Below, one piece after another: positions 18,951-30,375 of a DNA stretch of 64,000 bases. Where the stretch lies: contig NBIV01000007.1 in NCBI GenBank assembly GCA_003194525.1, forward strand, positions 124,001-188,000, written 5' to 3'. The notes under the pieces were generated by a model. It saw only the letters and a program-made list of their open reading frames with translations. It was not told the DNA's origin and did no database searches. The stretch's first letter is position 1. Every line of letters begins with the position of its first letter. Made by a program: the position numbers and the translations under genes. Source of the stretch: Gracilariopsis chorda. Taxonomy: Eukaryota > Rhodophyta > Florideophyceae > Gracilariales > Gracilariaceae.

Positions 18951-19613
18951 GAATTGAGGAAGGTAAAGGGTTGAAGGGTTAACCGCTAACCCTTACCAAC
19001 TCCGTAGAGCACGGTTGCGGCTTTGCGCATCATCTTGCCATCCACTCCATCCAATCCACTCAGCGTTGTCCACTGCTTCGAATAGTACTGAGATGTTGGC
19101 GCTCGGTGACAGCACTCACGGCTGCACTGTGTGACGGTGAGAGTGCTAAGGGTGAATGCTAACCCTTCTTGTCACCGACTGTCGTACCCTTCGCTTCTTA
19201 CAAGCAGTTCACTGACTGACGACCCTCACTCAAGTCATGGCGTGGCAGACGAACGAACGCCCCCACGCGGCACCAAGGCCCACAGACCACACTCGCTCAC
19301 CACCCCCTAGCCGTCTTTTAACGTCCATGTTACGATGCCCTACGGATTTCTCTTCATCCGATAGACCCGTAGCTCAATCAAAACTCCGTTGCGGGATCCT
19401 GCGAGCCACACAGCTCGAATAACTGCCATATCGGCCATGTCACCCATTTCAGTCTCCATACGCATACACAAGATGAGCTTCGTCCACCATAACCTGCCTA
19501 CCTTCCTTCTCCAAAAGCAGAATGTGTCCCTTCTTATGAAGCTGAACTACTCCCAGTACGGCCACCTCCCAAATTCTGCGCAACTCATGGGCGACAAGCA
19601 TTTCTTCCATGCC

Positions 19614-21092
19614 CTACCCGCGTATCTCCTTCATCCTCTTTAGAACTGTCTCCAAATTAATCTTCAGACCTTCTAGTTGCCTTACGGTGAACAAAGGAAT
19701 CTCGCAATACTTCTTGGCGTAGTGAAACAGGTCAGTCGCCCATACAAGATTTCTCTTAGTAACACAATCCGTGCACATCTGACGAAGCTCCGAGATTGAT
19801 CCATATTCCCTCCATAGTTCCAGGTACCAGTCAATACCGTCGTTCTTCTGGTCCTTCTCAGGTCTTACCTCAGTTTCCAGAAATACTACGTCAATGAAAG
19901 GTATGTCGATTCTCGCAGCATCCCAGTCAAACAATATCAGCTCACCTTCATCACCTCTGCATCTGATAATGTTTCCATCATGTACATCTCCGTGAACTAA
20001 AGCAAGAGGAAACCTTCCAGGCTCGTACATCCACCTCAAAAACTCACACACTGCCTCAAAGTACTTACTTAACTCCGCCTTCCCCTCCTCATCTACATTC
20101 GAAAACCCTTTCATCTCCCGCAGCCCACTACGCACTTCTTCATCTTCAAGCATTTTTCCAAACTTTGAAATCAAGCCCTCTACATCTACTTGCTCCACCC
20201 CAGCTGCTATCAATTCTGCGATGTGATCCCGAGACTCCAGTTGCAGTTTTCCGTGTAGTGGAACAAGCTTCTCGTAGTCATTTCGCGTAAACTTCTCAAA
20301 CAGTGCTTTACCATAGTCTTCCATCAGCATCCATTCCTTCTCTGCGTTCACGTACAGCGGTTTTCGAGCCAAATATGGAGCAAACCCTCCTATGTATTCC
20401 GTCACCCTTCCCTCATTCTTGTTGCTCGCCTTCAAGTACACTCTTCCCTTTTCTGTCTCCACTCTCAATACGGTAGAGTGGCAACTCACCGTGTGCTGCT
20501 CAAAAAAGTTCTTGGTCGTATAGCCCAGTTTATGTAGAACAGAAGACGCCTCTTTGGTAGTCTTATCAAACCAACTCGGAATTTCCCATGGCCGTAACTC
20601 GTCTTCACGCATTTCCAAGATTCGATCCCTGTCCAAGTCCTGTAATGCCATAATGTCTTCAATATCTATCCATTTTTCGCCATCTAATATTAGCCTCCGC
20701 GCTTCAGGGATAGGCATCCATTCATACTCTTCAGACGCCGGTTTAACCGGTTCGTCTGTTTCTGGATCGATAGGAGCGACACACTCAAAAATGGCTCTAT
20801 GCATTCCCGCCACCCCCCTCGATAATATCTCATTCCTGGTACAGTACAAAAACACAAGATCATATCGAGTTCCCGTGAGCTCTTCGAATCTTCGACTGAA
20901 ACATTCGCTCATAAGTCGACCTCGAAATGGTACCTCTGGAGAATTCACACGAGGAAACAGGTACTTGTCGTCTTTGCGTAGTACGATAACCAGAAAGTTC
21001 ATGGGGTCAACGAGCAGGCCGGTGTACGCAACTTGTTCTCTATCTGGAGGGCACACATGTTCTCTCTTAAGCAAAACCCCCATTTGGTCCAA
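19614..21092 (-). CDS. NUDIX-like / APH-kinase fusion protein, copy 3 (492 aa), type B
   Basis: Same length and domain layout as copy 1, but with a type-B N-terminus (MDQMGVLLKRE..., LVDPMNFLVIVLRKDDKYLF) and about 15-20 substitutions through the NUDIX-like domain, for example a helical PEARRLILDGEKW segment. The core from TKEASSVLHKLGY to roughly IDWYLE is almost identical to copies 1 and 2. The C-terminal ~50 residues differ again (CVTKRNLVWATDLFH, LKINLETVLKRM). The kinase residues HGDVHDGN and FDWD are intact. The upstream region is type B and unrelated to that of copies 1 and 2, so expression may differ. Confidence 0.8.
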   Translation of the reverse strand: MDQMGVLLKREHVCPPDREQVAYTGLLVDPMNFLVIVLRKDDKYLFPRVNSPEVPFRGRLMSECFSRRFEELTGTRYDLVFLYCTRNEILSRGVAGMHRAIFECVAPIDPETDEPVKPASEEYEWMPIPEARRLILDGEKWIDIEDIMALQDLDRDRILEMREDELRPWEIPSWFDKTTKEASSVLHKLGYTTKNFFEQHTVSCHSTVLRVETEKGRVYLKASNKNEGRVTEYIGGFAPYLARKPLYVNAEKEWMLMEDYGKALFEKFTRNDYEKLVPLHGKLQLESRDHIAELIAAGVEQVDVEGLISKFGKMLEDEEVRSGLREMKGFSNVDEEGKAELSKYFEAVCEFLRWMYEPGRFPLALVHGDVHDGNIIRCRGDEGELILFDWDAARIDIPFIDVVFLETEVRPEKDQKNDGIDWYLELWREYGSISELRQMCTDCVTKRNLVWATDLFHYAKKYCEIPLFTVRQLEGLKINLETVLKRMKEIRG

Positions 21093-21420
21093 GTGCTTTC
21101 TCTTCGCTAATCACAGGGCTGTTCTCGTGGAGGTGTTCGGCTGTTTACTCGGTGGTTCAGGGGTTTCGAGTGGAGTGTATGGCATCCGTGAAATATCTGA
21201 AAGGGCGAATTGCACGAACGGTGGCGCCCAAAAAAAAAGTAATCTCTGTGGCTTTGTATATAACTGTATCTATTTCGGACTTTTTGTACTGTCGCAAACG
21301 GTCGGAGGGCTAGCGGTTAACCTTTTGCCGTTTGTGCTGGAAGGGTAGGTTGCTAACTCTGGCTGGAAAACCTTGTAGAAAGTTAGCGCTGCTAACCCTT
21401 TAATATATATTCACTACATA
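21093..21420. promoter_or_regulatory. Type-B upstream region of NUDIX-APH copy 3
   Basis: Shared with copy 4 (26108-26455) but not with copies 1 and 2. Features are GGTTAACC-like motifs (near 21316), the inverted repeat GTTAGC-GCT-GCTAAC at 21382-21396 (26423-26437 in copy 4), and an AT-rich ttaatatatatt tract just after it. Copy 4 has an extra insert with GGGTTA-6nt-TAACCC. Confidence 0.4.
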
Positions 21421-21674
21421 TTGCGAGCACTCTGTCGAATAACAACTTCTTTCACCGTCCCTGACAAGCACGATTTTCTCTTGCTCATAATGTCTCTCAA
21501 ATCATCAGAAAACCCCGCAAGTAATCGAATGCATTCAGCAGTACAGATTCCTCCGTTAGTGGTTTTTCTTCTTCTTGTGATCCGTGAGCGATCTCTTTCG
21601 GTTGTAAGAAAGTCCACAGTTTGGATGGTCACACACATATCGCACATCACTCTGCAAATTTGGGGGAAGTGGCT

Positions 21675-22175
21675 CTACGACGTTAGCTTTGGTATATCTG
21701 AAACAAGAGGAAATGAACATACATGCCTAGATTTCACGTGGCTATGTAGGCCTGATGGAGAACCGTAAGTGAAAGGGCAGTGCTTGCACTTATACGGCAG
21801 ACCATGAAGGCCACCTCTGTGATAATGGTTTAAGTGGCTTGCTAAAGACGCTTTGAAATTTCGAACCAGTATGTTAGTCATGCCAGTAATAGTATGTGAC
21901 CAAAATATCATAACAACATACCCTTCGTTGCACATATCCTAGGTAGAACAACGGCACAAATACAAGCATATTTTGTTAGTAAACACTTTTGAGTGTGAGT
22001 AGAACCCGATAGGAGTACAAACGTACTTGTTGCAGTGGAAATGAGGACATGGGAAACGATCAGTGGTCGATGTTTGATTAGACCCTGATGGTAGTTGGCT
22101 TACATGCTGGGTCGTTGGAGGATTGGCATTGCTACTTCCAGAAGACGAAGAGGCGTTTTGAGAATTGTTGCTCAT
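21675..22175 (-). CDS. C2H2 zinc-finger gene, copy 3, diverged finger
   Basis: Same layout as copy 1: exon 1 starts MSNNSQNAS at 22175 and ends C-P-H-F-H-C-N-K-Y; exon 2 has SHLNHYH and a finger YKCKHC-x12-H-x4-H. Inside the finger many residues differ from copy 1 (PFTYGSPSGLHSHVKSRH against EFSFSSRGGLAGHVESRH), yet every Cys and His ligand is kept. This argues that the finger is real and was under selection. The intron-like segment between exons keeps the CTAAC branch-like site. The exact splice borders are uncertain. Confidence 0.5.
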
Positions 22176-22799
22176 CTTAATCGACACTTTCAGCTTCTTC
22201 AGCCAAGCGTAACCAGAATCGTTGTAGCACGTCCAAGGTAGCCCGTCAAAGGTAGTATGTACCGCAGATTTGTCTCTTCTCACCGACTCCCCAGTGCTTA
22301 GAATAATCCTTACACACTGCACCTTTGTAGCAGATCGATAGTGTACTACACGTCTCGCAGATATGACCAATCTTCAACTCAATGTGAACCAAGATGTACC
22401 GCATTTATGTCTCTGCAAAAGAAAACCATCTTTCGATTCTTCCTCAATGGTGTGGGAATCTCTGAGCTTTTCATCCAGGTGAAGCACATAGCCGCACTTA
22501 CCTTCGTTAGGATGGGGAGGCGGATGGCACAAGACCGATATCGCGATATATATCGTGTAACGCCCAATGAGTTTTGCACAAGTGCGCGCCGTGGACTGAG
22601 AATATCTGCAGATCGCAGCCACAGTCACGGATGATCGTCAGCCTTCTTTCAAGTTGCACGATTTTATCTTAAACGAACCAGGACAACAATGCAACTTGTC
22701 ATGTGATTTGATTCACACGGAGTGACACACTGTGGCTCGCACCCATGTGTGAACCAACGCACGAGGAGACTACGCCGCAACACCTAGCTATCCTTACTT

Positions 22800-23960
22800 A
22801 ACTTCGGTACATAGATTGACTTCTCCATGCTCGACAACCCTCTGCAGACACAAACTGACACAGCTCCTTCTCGCTCATTGAACCTATCCTTCCAGCAAAC
22901 CTGCCACCGTATTGCACTAGACCACACCAAGTATGTATAAGACAATAGAAAACTACGTTCTACCGTCTTTGTGTCTTCTCCCCAGATATGTCATCCATCT
23001 ATTCGCTTCACAAGAAAAGGCCTCAGAGCATGAGCTTTCCATCAAGTACTGTAGCGAAAACGACTCACAGATGTTGTCAACGTTCGCCCATTCCGCAAGA
23101 GTGGCCAAAAGCTAAGTAGTTCAGCGCACCAACGAACACCCTTTGTAATCCCAGACAAACCTCCAACACACAGCTGATGTGCGCCGTTCTTACGCCACAC
23201 CCCTCTGTTTCAGGTATCCAGAACTATTCAGCTTCCTGCCCCATCTCACTTTGGTAGGCCTAGCGGCACTTGGACTCCCGTCGCTTGGCCTCATGCCCCT
23301 TGTAGTGCAACATGGTGGGTGAATACGGCCAAACCCGTCTCTGTCCCAAGCAGATCTTGTGCAATATGGTGGGTGGCGTTGTGAACAACTTGCGGCTGGG
23401 TATACGGATTGCCACCATTCTGCCTGTACTTCAGTAACCAGGCAAAGCACAAGCTCAGAACTGAGTAACATGCCAGCCAATTTCAAACTCGATGGCGACC
23501 ATGATGAAAGCCACACCAAGTTGTTCGGCGAAAACAGATGACGGTGGAATATGAATAACATACAGGGACTCCTGGAAACCCGTCGTAACGATACATATCA
23601 AGACCATGACGACCATGCGGCTTAACACTTCATCCAGTCTTCCACTCCCCGTTTCTGCACGTGCGGTCTGACAGCGCGTAGCCCCGCAGTGGAGAGCTGT
23701 ATCTCGGAATCTGTGATACAGAGTGACCAACATAAACAAAAAAGATGACAAGGAAGAACACCAAAATGAGCTTCAAGCGGATATCGAGCACTTTCTCTCC
23801 GGCTGGTCTATCCATACTTTGTGCAAATATGTGTAACAGTGATTCTGTGGTGAACAATGTTGCTCCTCCAGTAACACAACCAACGCCCAACTCGCATCTT
23901 GCGCAGAAATGTAACTTGGTAAGCTGCCTTTGCACCCTTGATAAGGTTGAACGAACAAGC
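22800..23960 (-). other. Region resembling a multi-exon gene, unit 3
   Basis: Third copy of the region described at 12640-13800, with the same pieces in the same order and nearly identical sequence. Confidence 0.2.
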
Positions 23961-24628
23961 GAATTGAGGAAGGTAAAGGGTTGAAGGGTTAACCGCTAAC
24001 CCTTACCAACTCCCTAGAGCACGGTTGCGGCTTTGCGCATCATCTTGCCATCCACTCCATCCAATCCACTCAGCGTTGTCCACTGCTTCGAATAGTACTG
24101 AGATGTTGGCGCTCGGTGACAACACTCACGGCGGCACTGTGTGACGGTGAGAGTGCTAAGGGTTAATGCTAACCCTTCTTGTCACCGACTGTCGTACCCT
24201 TCGCTTCTTACAAGCAGTTCACTGACTGACGACCCTCACTCAAGTCATGGCGTGGCAGACGAACGAACGCCCCCACGCGGCACCAAGGCCCACAGACCAC
24301 ACTCGCTCACCACCCCCTAGCCGTCTTTTAACGTCCATGTTACGATGCCCTACGGATTTCTCTTCATCCGATAGACTCGTAGCTCAAAACCATCTAAACT
24401 CCGTTGCGGGATCCTGCGACTTACACAGCTCGAATAACTGCCATATCGGCCATGTCACCCATTTCAGTCTCCATACGCATACACAACATGAGCTTCGTCA
24501 ACCATAACCTGCCTACCTTCCTTCTCCAAAAGCAGAATGTGTCCCTTCTTATGAACCTGAACTACTCCCAGTACGGCCACCTCCCAAATTCTGCGCAACT
24601 CATGGGCGACAAGCATTTCTTCCATGCC

Positions 24629-26107
24629 CTACCCGCGTATCTCCTTCATCCTCTTTAGAACTGTCTCCAAATTAATCTTCAGACCTTCTAGTTGCCTTAC
24701 GGTGAACAAAGGAATCTCACAGTACTTTTTAGCGTAGTGAAACAGGTCAGTCGCCCATGCAAGATTTCTCTTAGTAACACAATCCGTGCACATCTGACGA
24801 AGCTCCGCGATTGATCCATATTCCCTCCATAGTTCCAGGTACCAGTCAATACCGTCGTTCTTCTGGTCCTTCTCAGGTCTTACCTCAGTTCCCAGAAATA
24901 CTACGTCAATGAAAGGTATGTCGATTCTCGCAGCATCCCAGTCAAACAATATCAGCTCACCTTCATCACCTCTGCATCTGATAATGTTTCCATCATGTAC
25001 ATCTCCGTGAACTAAAGCAAGAGGAAACCTTCCAGGCTCGTACATCCACCTCAAAAACTCACACACTGCCTCAAAGTACTTACTTAACTCCGCCTTCCCC
25101 TCCTCATCTACATTCGAAAACCCTTTCATCTCCCGCAGCCCACTACGCACTTCTTCATCTTCAAGCATTTTTCCAAACTTTGAAATCAAGCCCTCCACAT
25201 CTACTTGCTCCACCCCAGCTGCTATCAATTCTGCGATGTGATCCCGAGACTCCAGTTGTAGTTTTCCGTGTAGTGGAACAAGCTTCTCATAGTCACTTCG
25301 CGTAAACTTCTCAAACAGTGCTTTACCATAGTCTTCCATCAGCATCCATTCCTTCTCTGCGTTCACGTACAGCGGTTTTCGAGCCAAATATGGAGCAAAC
25401 CCTCCTATGTATTCCGTCACCCTTCCCTCATTCTTGTTGCTCGCCTTCAAGTACACTCTTCCCTTTTCTGTCTCCACTCTCAATACGGTAGAGTGGCAAC
25501 TCACCGTGTGCTGCTCAAAAAAGTCCTTTGTCGTATAACCCAGTTTATGTAGAACAGAAGACGCCTCTTTGGTAGTCGTATCAAACCAACTCGGAATTTC
25601 CCATGGCCGTAACTCGTCTTCACGCATCTCCAAGATTCGATCCCTGTCCAAGTCCTGTAATGCCATAATGTCTTCAATATCTATCCATTTTTCGCCATCT
25701 AATATTAGCCTCCGCGCTTCAGGGATAGGCATCCATTCATACTCTTCAGACGTCGGTTTAACCGGTTCGTCTGTTTCTGGATCGATAGGAGCGACACACT
25801 CAAAAATGGCCCTATGCATTCCCACCACACCCCTCGATAATATCTCATTCCTGGTACAGTACAAAACCACAAGATCATATCGAGTTCCCGTGAGCTCTTC
25901 GAAGCTTTGACTGAAACATTCGCTCATAAGTCGACCTCGAAATGGTACCTCTGGAGAATGCACACGAGGAAACAGGTACTTGTCGCCCTTGCGTTGTACG
26001 ATAACCAGAAAGTTCATGGGGTTAACGAGCAGGCCGATGTACGCAACTTGTTCTCTATCTGGAGGGCACACATGTTCTCTCTTAAGCAAAAACCCCATTT
26101 GGTCCAA
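24629..26107 (-). CDS. NUDIX-like / APH-kinase fusion protein, copy 4 (492 aa), type B
   Basis: Close to copy 3 in its N-terminus (MDQMGFLLKRE..., LVNPMNFLVIVQRKGDKYLF) and C-terminus (CVTKRNLAWATDLFH). The core matches all copies; one change (FLGTEVRPE for FLETEVRPE) is unique. Brenner and DWD motifs are intact. The unit after it is shortened and lacks the zinc-finger gene, so this copy stands without that neighbour. Confidence 0.8.
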   Translation of the reverse strand: MDQMGFLLKREHVCPPDREQVAYIGLLVNPMNFLVIVQRKGDKYLFPRVHSPEVPFRGRLMSECFSQSFEELTGTRYDLVVLYCTRNEILSRGVVGMHRAIFECVAPIDPETDEPVKPTSEEYEWMPIPEARRLILDGEKWIDIEDIMALQDLDRDRILEMREDELRPWEIPSWFDTTTKEASSVLHKLGYTTKDFFEQHTVSCHSTVLRVETEKGRVYLKASNKNEGRVTEYIGGFAPYLARKPLYVNAEKEWMLMEDYGKALFEKFTRSDYEKLVPLHGKLQLESRDHIAELIAAGVEQVDVEGLISKFGKMLEDEEVRSGLREMKGFSNVDEEGKAELSKYFEAVCEFLRWMYEPGRFPLALVHGDVHDGNIIRCRGDEGELILFDWDAARIDIPFIDVVFLGTEVRPEKDQKNDGIDWYLELWREYGSIAELRQMCTDCVTKRNLAWATDLFHYAKKYCEIPLFTVRQLEGLKINLETVLKRMKEIRG

Positions 26108-26339
26108 GTGCTTTCTCTTCGTTACTCACAGGCTGTTCTTGTGGAGGTGTTCGGCTGTTTACTCGGTGGTTCAGGGGGTTTCGAGTGGAGTGTACGGCAT
26201 CCGTGAAATCTCTGAAAGGGGGAATTGCACAAACGGTGGCGCCCAAAAAAAACGTAATCTCTGTGGCTTTGTATGTAACTGTATCTATTTCGGACTTTTT
26301 GTACTGTCGCAAACGGTCAGAGGGCTGGCGGTTAAGCCT

Positions 26340-26357
26340 GGGTTAGACCGCTAACCC
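26340..26357. promoter_or_regulatory. Hairpin GGGTTA-GACCGC-TAACCC at the right side of the array
   Basis: Six-base perfect arms. The core GTTAGACCGCTAACCCTTA also occurs once at the left edge of the array (9062-9080) and not in the internal units, which carry the related TTAACCGCTAACCC form. Confidence 0.5.
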
Positions 26358-26459
26358 TTAACCCTTTGCCGTTTGTGCTGAAAGGATAGGTTGCTAACTC
26401 TGGCTGGAAAACCTTGTAGAAAGTTAGCGCTGCTAACCCTTTAATATATATTCACGTCC

Positions 26460-26960
26460 AAAGTAGCCCGTCCAAGGTAGTATGTGCCGCAGATTTGTCT
26501 CTTCTCACCGACTCCCTAGTGCTTAGAATAATTGTTACACACTGCACCTTTGTAGCAGATCGATAGTATACTACACGTCTCGCAGACATGACCAATCTTC
26601 CACCCCATATGAACCAAGATGTATCGTACTTATATGTCTCTGCAAAAGAAAACCGTCTTTCGATTTTTCCTCAATGGTGTGTGAATCTCCGAGCTTGTCA
26701 TCCAGGTGAAGTGCATGACCGCAATTATCTTCCTTAAGATGGGGAGGCGGATGGCCCACGAGCGATATGGCGATATATATCGTATAACGCCCAATGGGTT
26801 TTGCACAAGTGCGCGCCGTGTACCGAGAATATCTGCAGATCGCAGCGACAGTCACGTATGATCGTCGGCCTTCCTTCCAAGTTGCAGGATTTTATTGAGC
26901 CTTAAACGAACCAGGACAACAATGCAACTTGTGATGTGATTTGATTCACACGTAGTGACA
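26460..26960. repeat. Segment Z, copy adjoining the MULE relic
   Basis: Homologous to 12070-12570. It continues directly into 26960-27200, a sequence shared with 54835-55080 but absent from the tandem units. This ties Z to the MULE at two independent loci. Confidence 0.55.
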
Positions 26961-29900
26961 CACGGTTCCTCGGGAAGTGCCCAATCGACATGACGTCAAT
27001 AAACTGTGGCACAGCCCTTTGGGCTCAGCTGACCCCCCCGCTACCAATCAGAAGCGTAGGCTCAGACATTCATACCCGCCACGATGACCCCCTCAGGGTC
27101 GATCTTCTCTCTGCCATTAGCTCCCTCGTATTCGGCCTCTCGCCCTATCGCACTTGTAGGCTCACACATTAAAGCCATCTCACCCAATAGCCCTCGTCCA
27201 TATCATCGCTTGTGTCGGTTATGGGGCTACAAGAATGCTCGGCAACGTCACCATTGGGTACTCGCCCCTTTTCAGTGTCAGCGTGACAGATCTTAGAGAT
27301 GACATGATCGTCGGATGGCTCCCAACTGCCTTTATCGCTGCGCTTAATTTTTGGCCACAAGATGATCGTCGGCAATCGAAAAGAAGAGATGGCTCTCACC
27401 TGTTTCCATCACTGCGTTTAATTGCTTTTTGTCCAGTCTATTGTCCTCTGTATTAGAAACTCGAAACATTTATCAGCTGTTTTCTTTTCTCTTACGTCTT
27501 TATACTCTTCTTTTGTGATTTAACTACATATATCTGCTGCTGTAATATGACAAACATTTTACTGACGTTACACGCTTTCAATGATGTTGATTGCATTTTT
27601 AATCTTTGCGACTTGTTTGTTTTTTCAATTTACGATGAAAACTTGTACTTGACACTTGTGAAGATTTCCAACTTTCCTAATTCTCTTGCCATAGCTTCTG
27701 TCTGATCAGGCTTTTCAACTACTTTGTGTTTCTTTGCATGTAAGCGTTGAGCAAAGCTCTGTTTTCTTCTTGCAAGCTTCACATTTGCACGGTTTGAAGG
27801 AAGCAAAGAATTCATCTCAATCTGTTCATCTGCATCTGTAACGGTGACCCTTTTTTCCCTGCGATAATACTCTGGGATAATATGAAACTCATTTAATATA
27901 GTTTTTATGACCATTTTCCTCCGTTCAACCACCGTTGCAACTCTTTCAAGAGCTTCTAAAAGTTCTCAACCGCCACAGAACCTAAATCTTCTAACAACCT
28001 ATGAACCTGATTAAATATAGCGTGCTTATCTTACCATTTAGCATGCTTTCTTACTTGATCTTCAGTGGTCTTGTTCAGAACAATGTTTACATCCAAAGCC
28101 GTTTTTTCCTGCGCCTGTGAAAATTGATTCTTTTTCTCTGTTCATATACACCATGACAATGAAGCCACACATTTTGCGAGCTTTGCAAACATCTTCGAAA
28201 GTATACAAGTCACGAGTGACACTCCAATATCTGTAGAAGAATGATTCCATTTCAATATTTTTATCCAATATCTGTTTCAAAACAGGCTTATGGAGGACGT
28301 AGTCGTTATATGCAAAGGCACACTTGAACGTATGCTGACAAGGAAATCCCATGGATTCGGTTTTGTCACAACCGCACCGTGTCATTAGCTCGCTCTCTCC
28401 GCCGTCGTTGCTCTCTGATTCTCTGCGAGCGAAAAGAACCTTCAGTGGTTCTCGTGTTTCGATTGTTGGTGGGACTGGTGGTGAGACCGGGACATTAAAA
28501 GCTTCAAGCTTCCGGATAAAATGGAAGCTTTATGTGAGCTCGAAGCACGCGATATCACCAACGCTTTTTTAATCCTGCAAATGCAGATCTGGTCTGTGAG
28601 CCTCTTCGAGACAGGTTACATATGCACGCCGAACAGCATAGTTCCTTGACGGCTCAACAGTGATCTTCATGAACATGGTCACTTAATAACTGGTATGTTC
28701 TGATATAAGTGCATCCAGAATTTCTAGAGAAAGAGGCAACATACAGTTCCTATTATAACGGAACTTGGAACTATGAGGAGTTGTGGACCGTAATTGGGCC
28801 TCACTGCGATCCTCCGCTCGTTTACGAGTTACTAGTTTACGAGTTATTATTCGCATTTGCTTTGGGATGTCGCTGAGGCGGATTTTCTTGGATAACACCT
28901 AAGGGCAGTATCATGCATTATAGAACTCCTTGTATCCTGTCCCTTGAAATAGATATTGCCTAGGTATTGCAATTATTTGGAAGCATGCAACGAGTAACTG
29001 CGGTCTGTGCACATAAAAATACGTAAACCACACCCGCAGTTTATTGGCGAAAGGCTTGAAGTACGTCTCCATGAAATGGTAACAGCAGTACGTGAATATT
29101 TCGAACGTCATTGATCTGCAAACATCAAATAGATCTTTAGACATGTTGTCGCATCACGTACCCCGCCCGATACGAGAACACCACGCAATTACTTTCTTAA
29201 TCTGATTGTTGTTAAGATGCCAATCATCCAGCAGTATAAAAGACCTCTCCAACACTTTTTCCGTTGCGGCTATACAGGGTGCGCTCTGGTCCATGGATAT
29301 TATAGCTGGCAAAACCAGAATCATAGCCTGAAACTGAGATAGTACATGTACAAAATCGGCTTCAGACTCGCCGCCAATAAATCCCAAAAAGAACGTAAGG
29401 AAAAACCCGTCGTTACCTCTTCCATTAATGGTTGTAAGTGGTAGACCGTAGCGATTTGCAACTGCTTTACAATCGACTGAGACACCAGGCACAATTCTGT
29501 AGGTTTTGTAGTCGTTAATTCATTCAGCAAGAGCGCAACCAGCCCATATCATTCTTCCCTCTTCAACATGAGAGATAAAGTACCTGTTCTGGACTTCTTC
29601 GTCTTGCAACGCTACAGGCACCTTACAAAGCTTGGTACACTCAAAATCTTTTGGATTACCTATTCCACGGTTGTACCCAAGCATCTTTCGAATAGACCTC
29701 GGGTTTATAGTTATTTCATACTTATCTTGAAGGGATTTGACTGTATCTGGGAGACTGAATTGCAGCTTATTTGTCATGTGTATAGCTTTCCTCCTCATCT
29801 TCGGAGGCAGATGTCTAATTCCAGCACCACATCGCGATGGAGGATGATAATGTGTAACCTCCCAAAAATATCCCACATATGACTGCCCTTTGTCTCTGTC

Positions 29901-30375
29901 CTCGGGTGTCAGGGTGTTGATTGTCAATCAAACCCCACATTTTTCCCTTTCTTCTTTCCTTCTGCCCTGAATTATACACTTTTCGAGAACCCGCTTATCT
30001 TCAACCGTCCCACTGTTCCGTTCCACTTCCTTCTGCCCTATAAATATGGAGGTCCGGCACTTCAGGCTGTACTGCATTGATTCAGCAATAAATTTTACTT
30101 CCCTTATCACTTCCTGACCCGGTTCATTCACTGGTCGGCTCCCAAAGTAAGCGATGACAGTCGCCTTAAAGTTATCATCTACGGAATTCTCTTCATTGCT
30201 GCCCTTTGCTTCGATGGTGTCATTACCATTGTCGTTATCCACACCGCTTTCATTGGCGTTCTCACTTTGTATACTGTCAGAGAAATGATCGCCATTGTTT
30301 TCCTCGGCAGTGGGCATACGGACGAGAGAAGTGGACATTTGTTCGTCATCATCAAGGAACAAAAATTGAGCAATT
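26960..30375 (-). mobile_element. MULE (Mutator-like) DNA transposon, decayed
   Basis: Read from right to left, the coding pieces follow MULE order. First is an acidic Asn/Asp/Glu-rich N-terminal region (30370-29930). Next is a pre-transposase region ending VEEGRMIWAGCALAE (29927-29520). The MULE transposase core (29490-29154) has GLPLTTINGRGNDG, an E-S-E-A-D-F helix, AIISMDQSAPCIAAT (catalytic Asp) and LLDDWHLNNN, the modified C/DWHxxxN motif. WFTYFYVHRPQ pieces follow, and a SWIM zinc finger C-G-C-x8-C-x-H at about 28310-28380. A last conserved piece (27630-27930) recurs at 55.5-55.8 kb. The frame is broken in at least five places, so it is non-autonomous now. The left non-coding end includes 26960-27480. 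The right end abuts the LTR at 30376. Confidence 0.75.

Larger units (their letters stand above)
9205..26960. repeat. Tandem array of a ~5.0-5.15 kb unit, 3 full copies plus a shortened 4th
   Basis: Equivalent gene starts are spaced 5149, 5150 and 5015 bases apart. Approximate units are 9205-14360, 14361-19510, 19511-24525 and 24526-26960. Order within a full unit, left to right: NUDIX-APH gene (minus), its promoter, C2H2 finger gene (minus), segment Z, then a region with splice-like exons and two hairpins. The fourth unit jumps from the promoter (about 26455) directly into Z, losing the zinc-finger gene, and stops near 26960 where MULE-associated sequence begins. Copies 1 and 2 are nearly identical, and copies 3 and 4 share a different promoter and different gene ends. 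The unit has no recognised transposase of its own. Confidence 0.9.

Noticed and set aside
9062-26437. Telomeric or subtelomeric repeat tract
   Set aside because: TAACCC units occur singly or as hairpin arms, never as a tandem run, so there is no real telomere tract.
9205-26960. CRISPR array or bacterial operon
   Set aside because: The unit is ~5 kb with genes and intron-like signals, and the surroundings are clearly eukaryotic; no short-spacer array exists.
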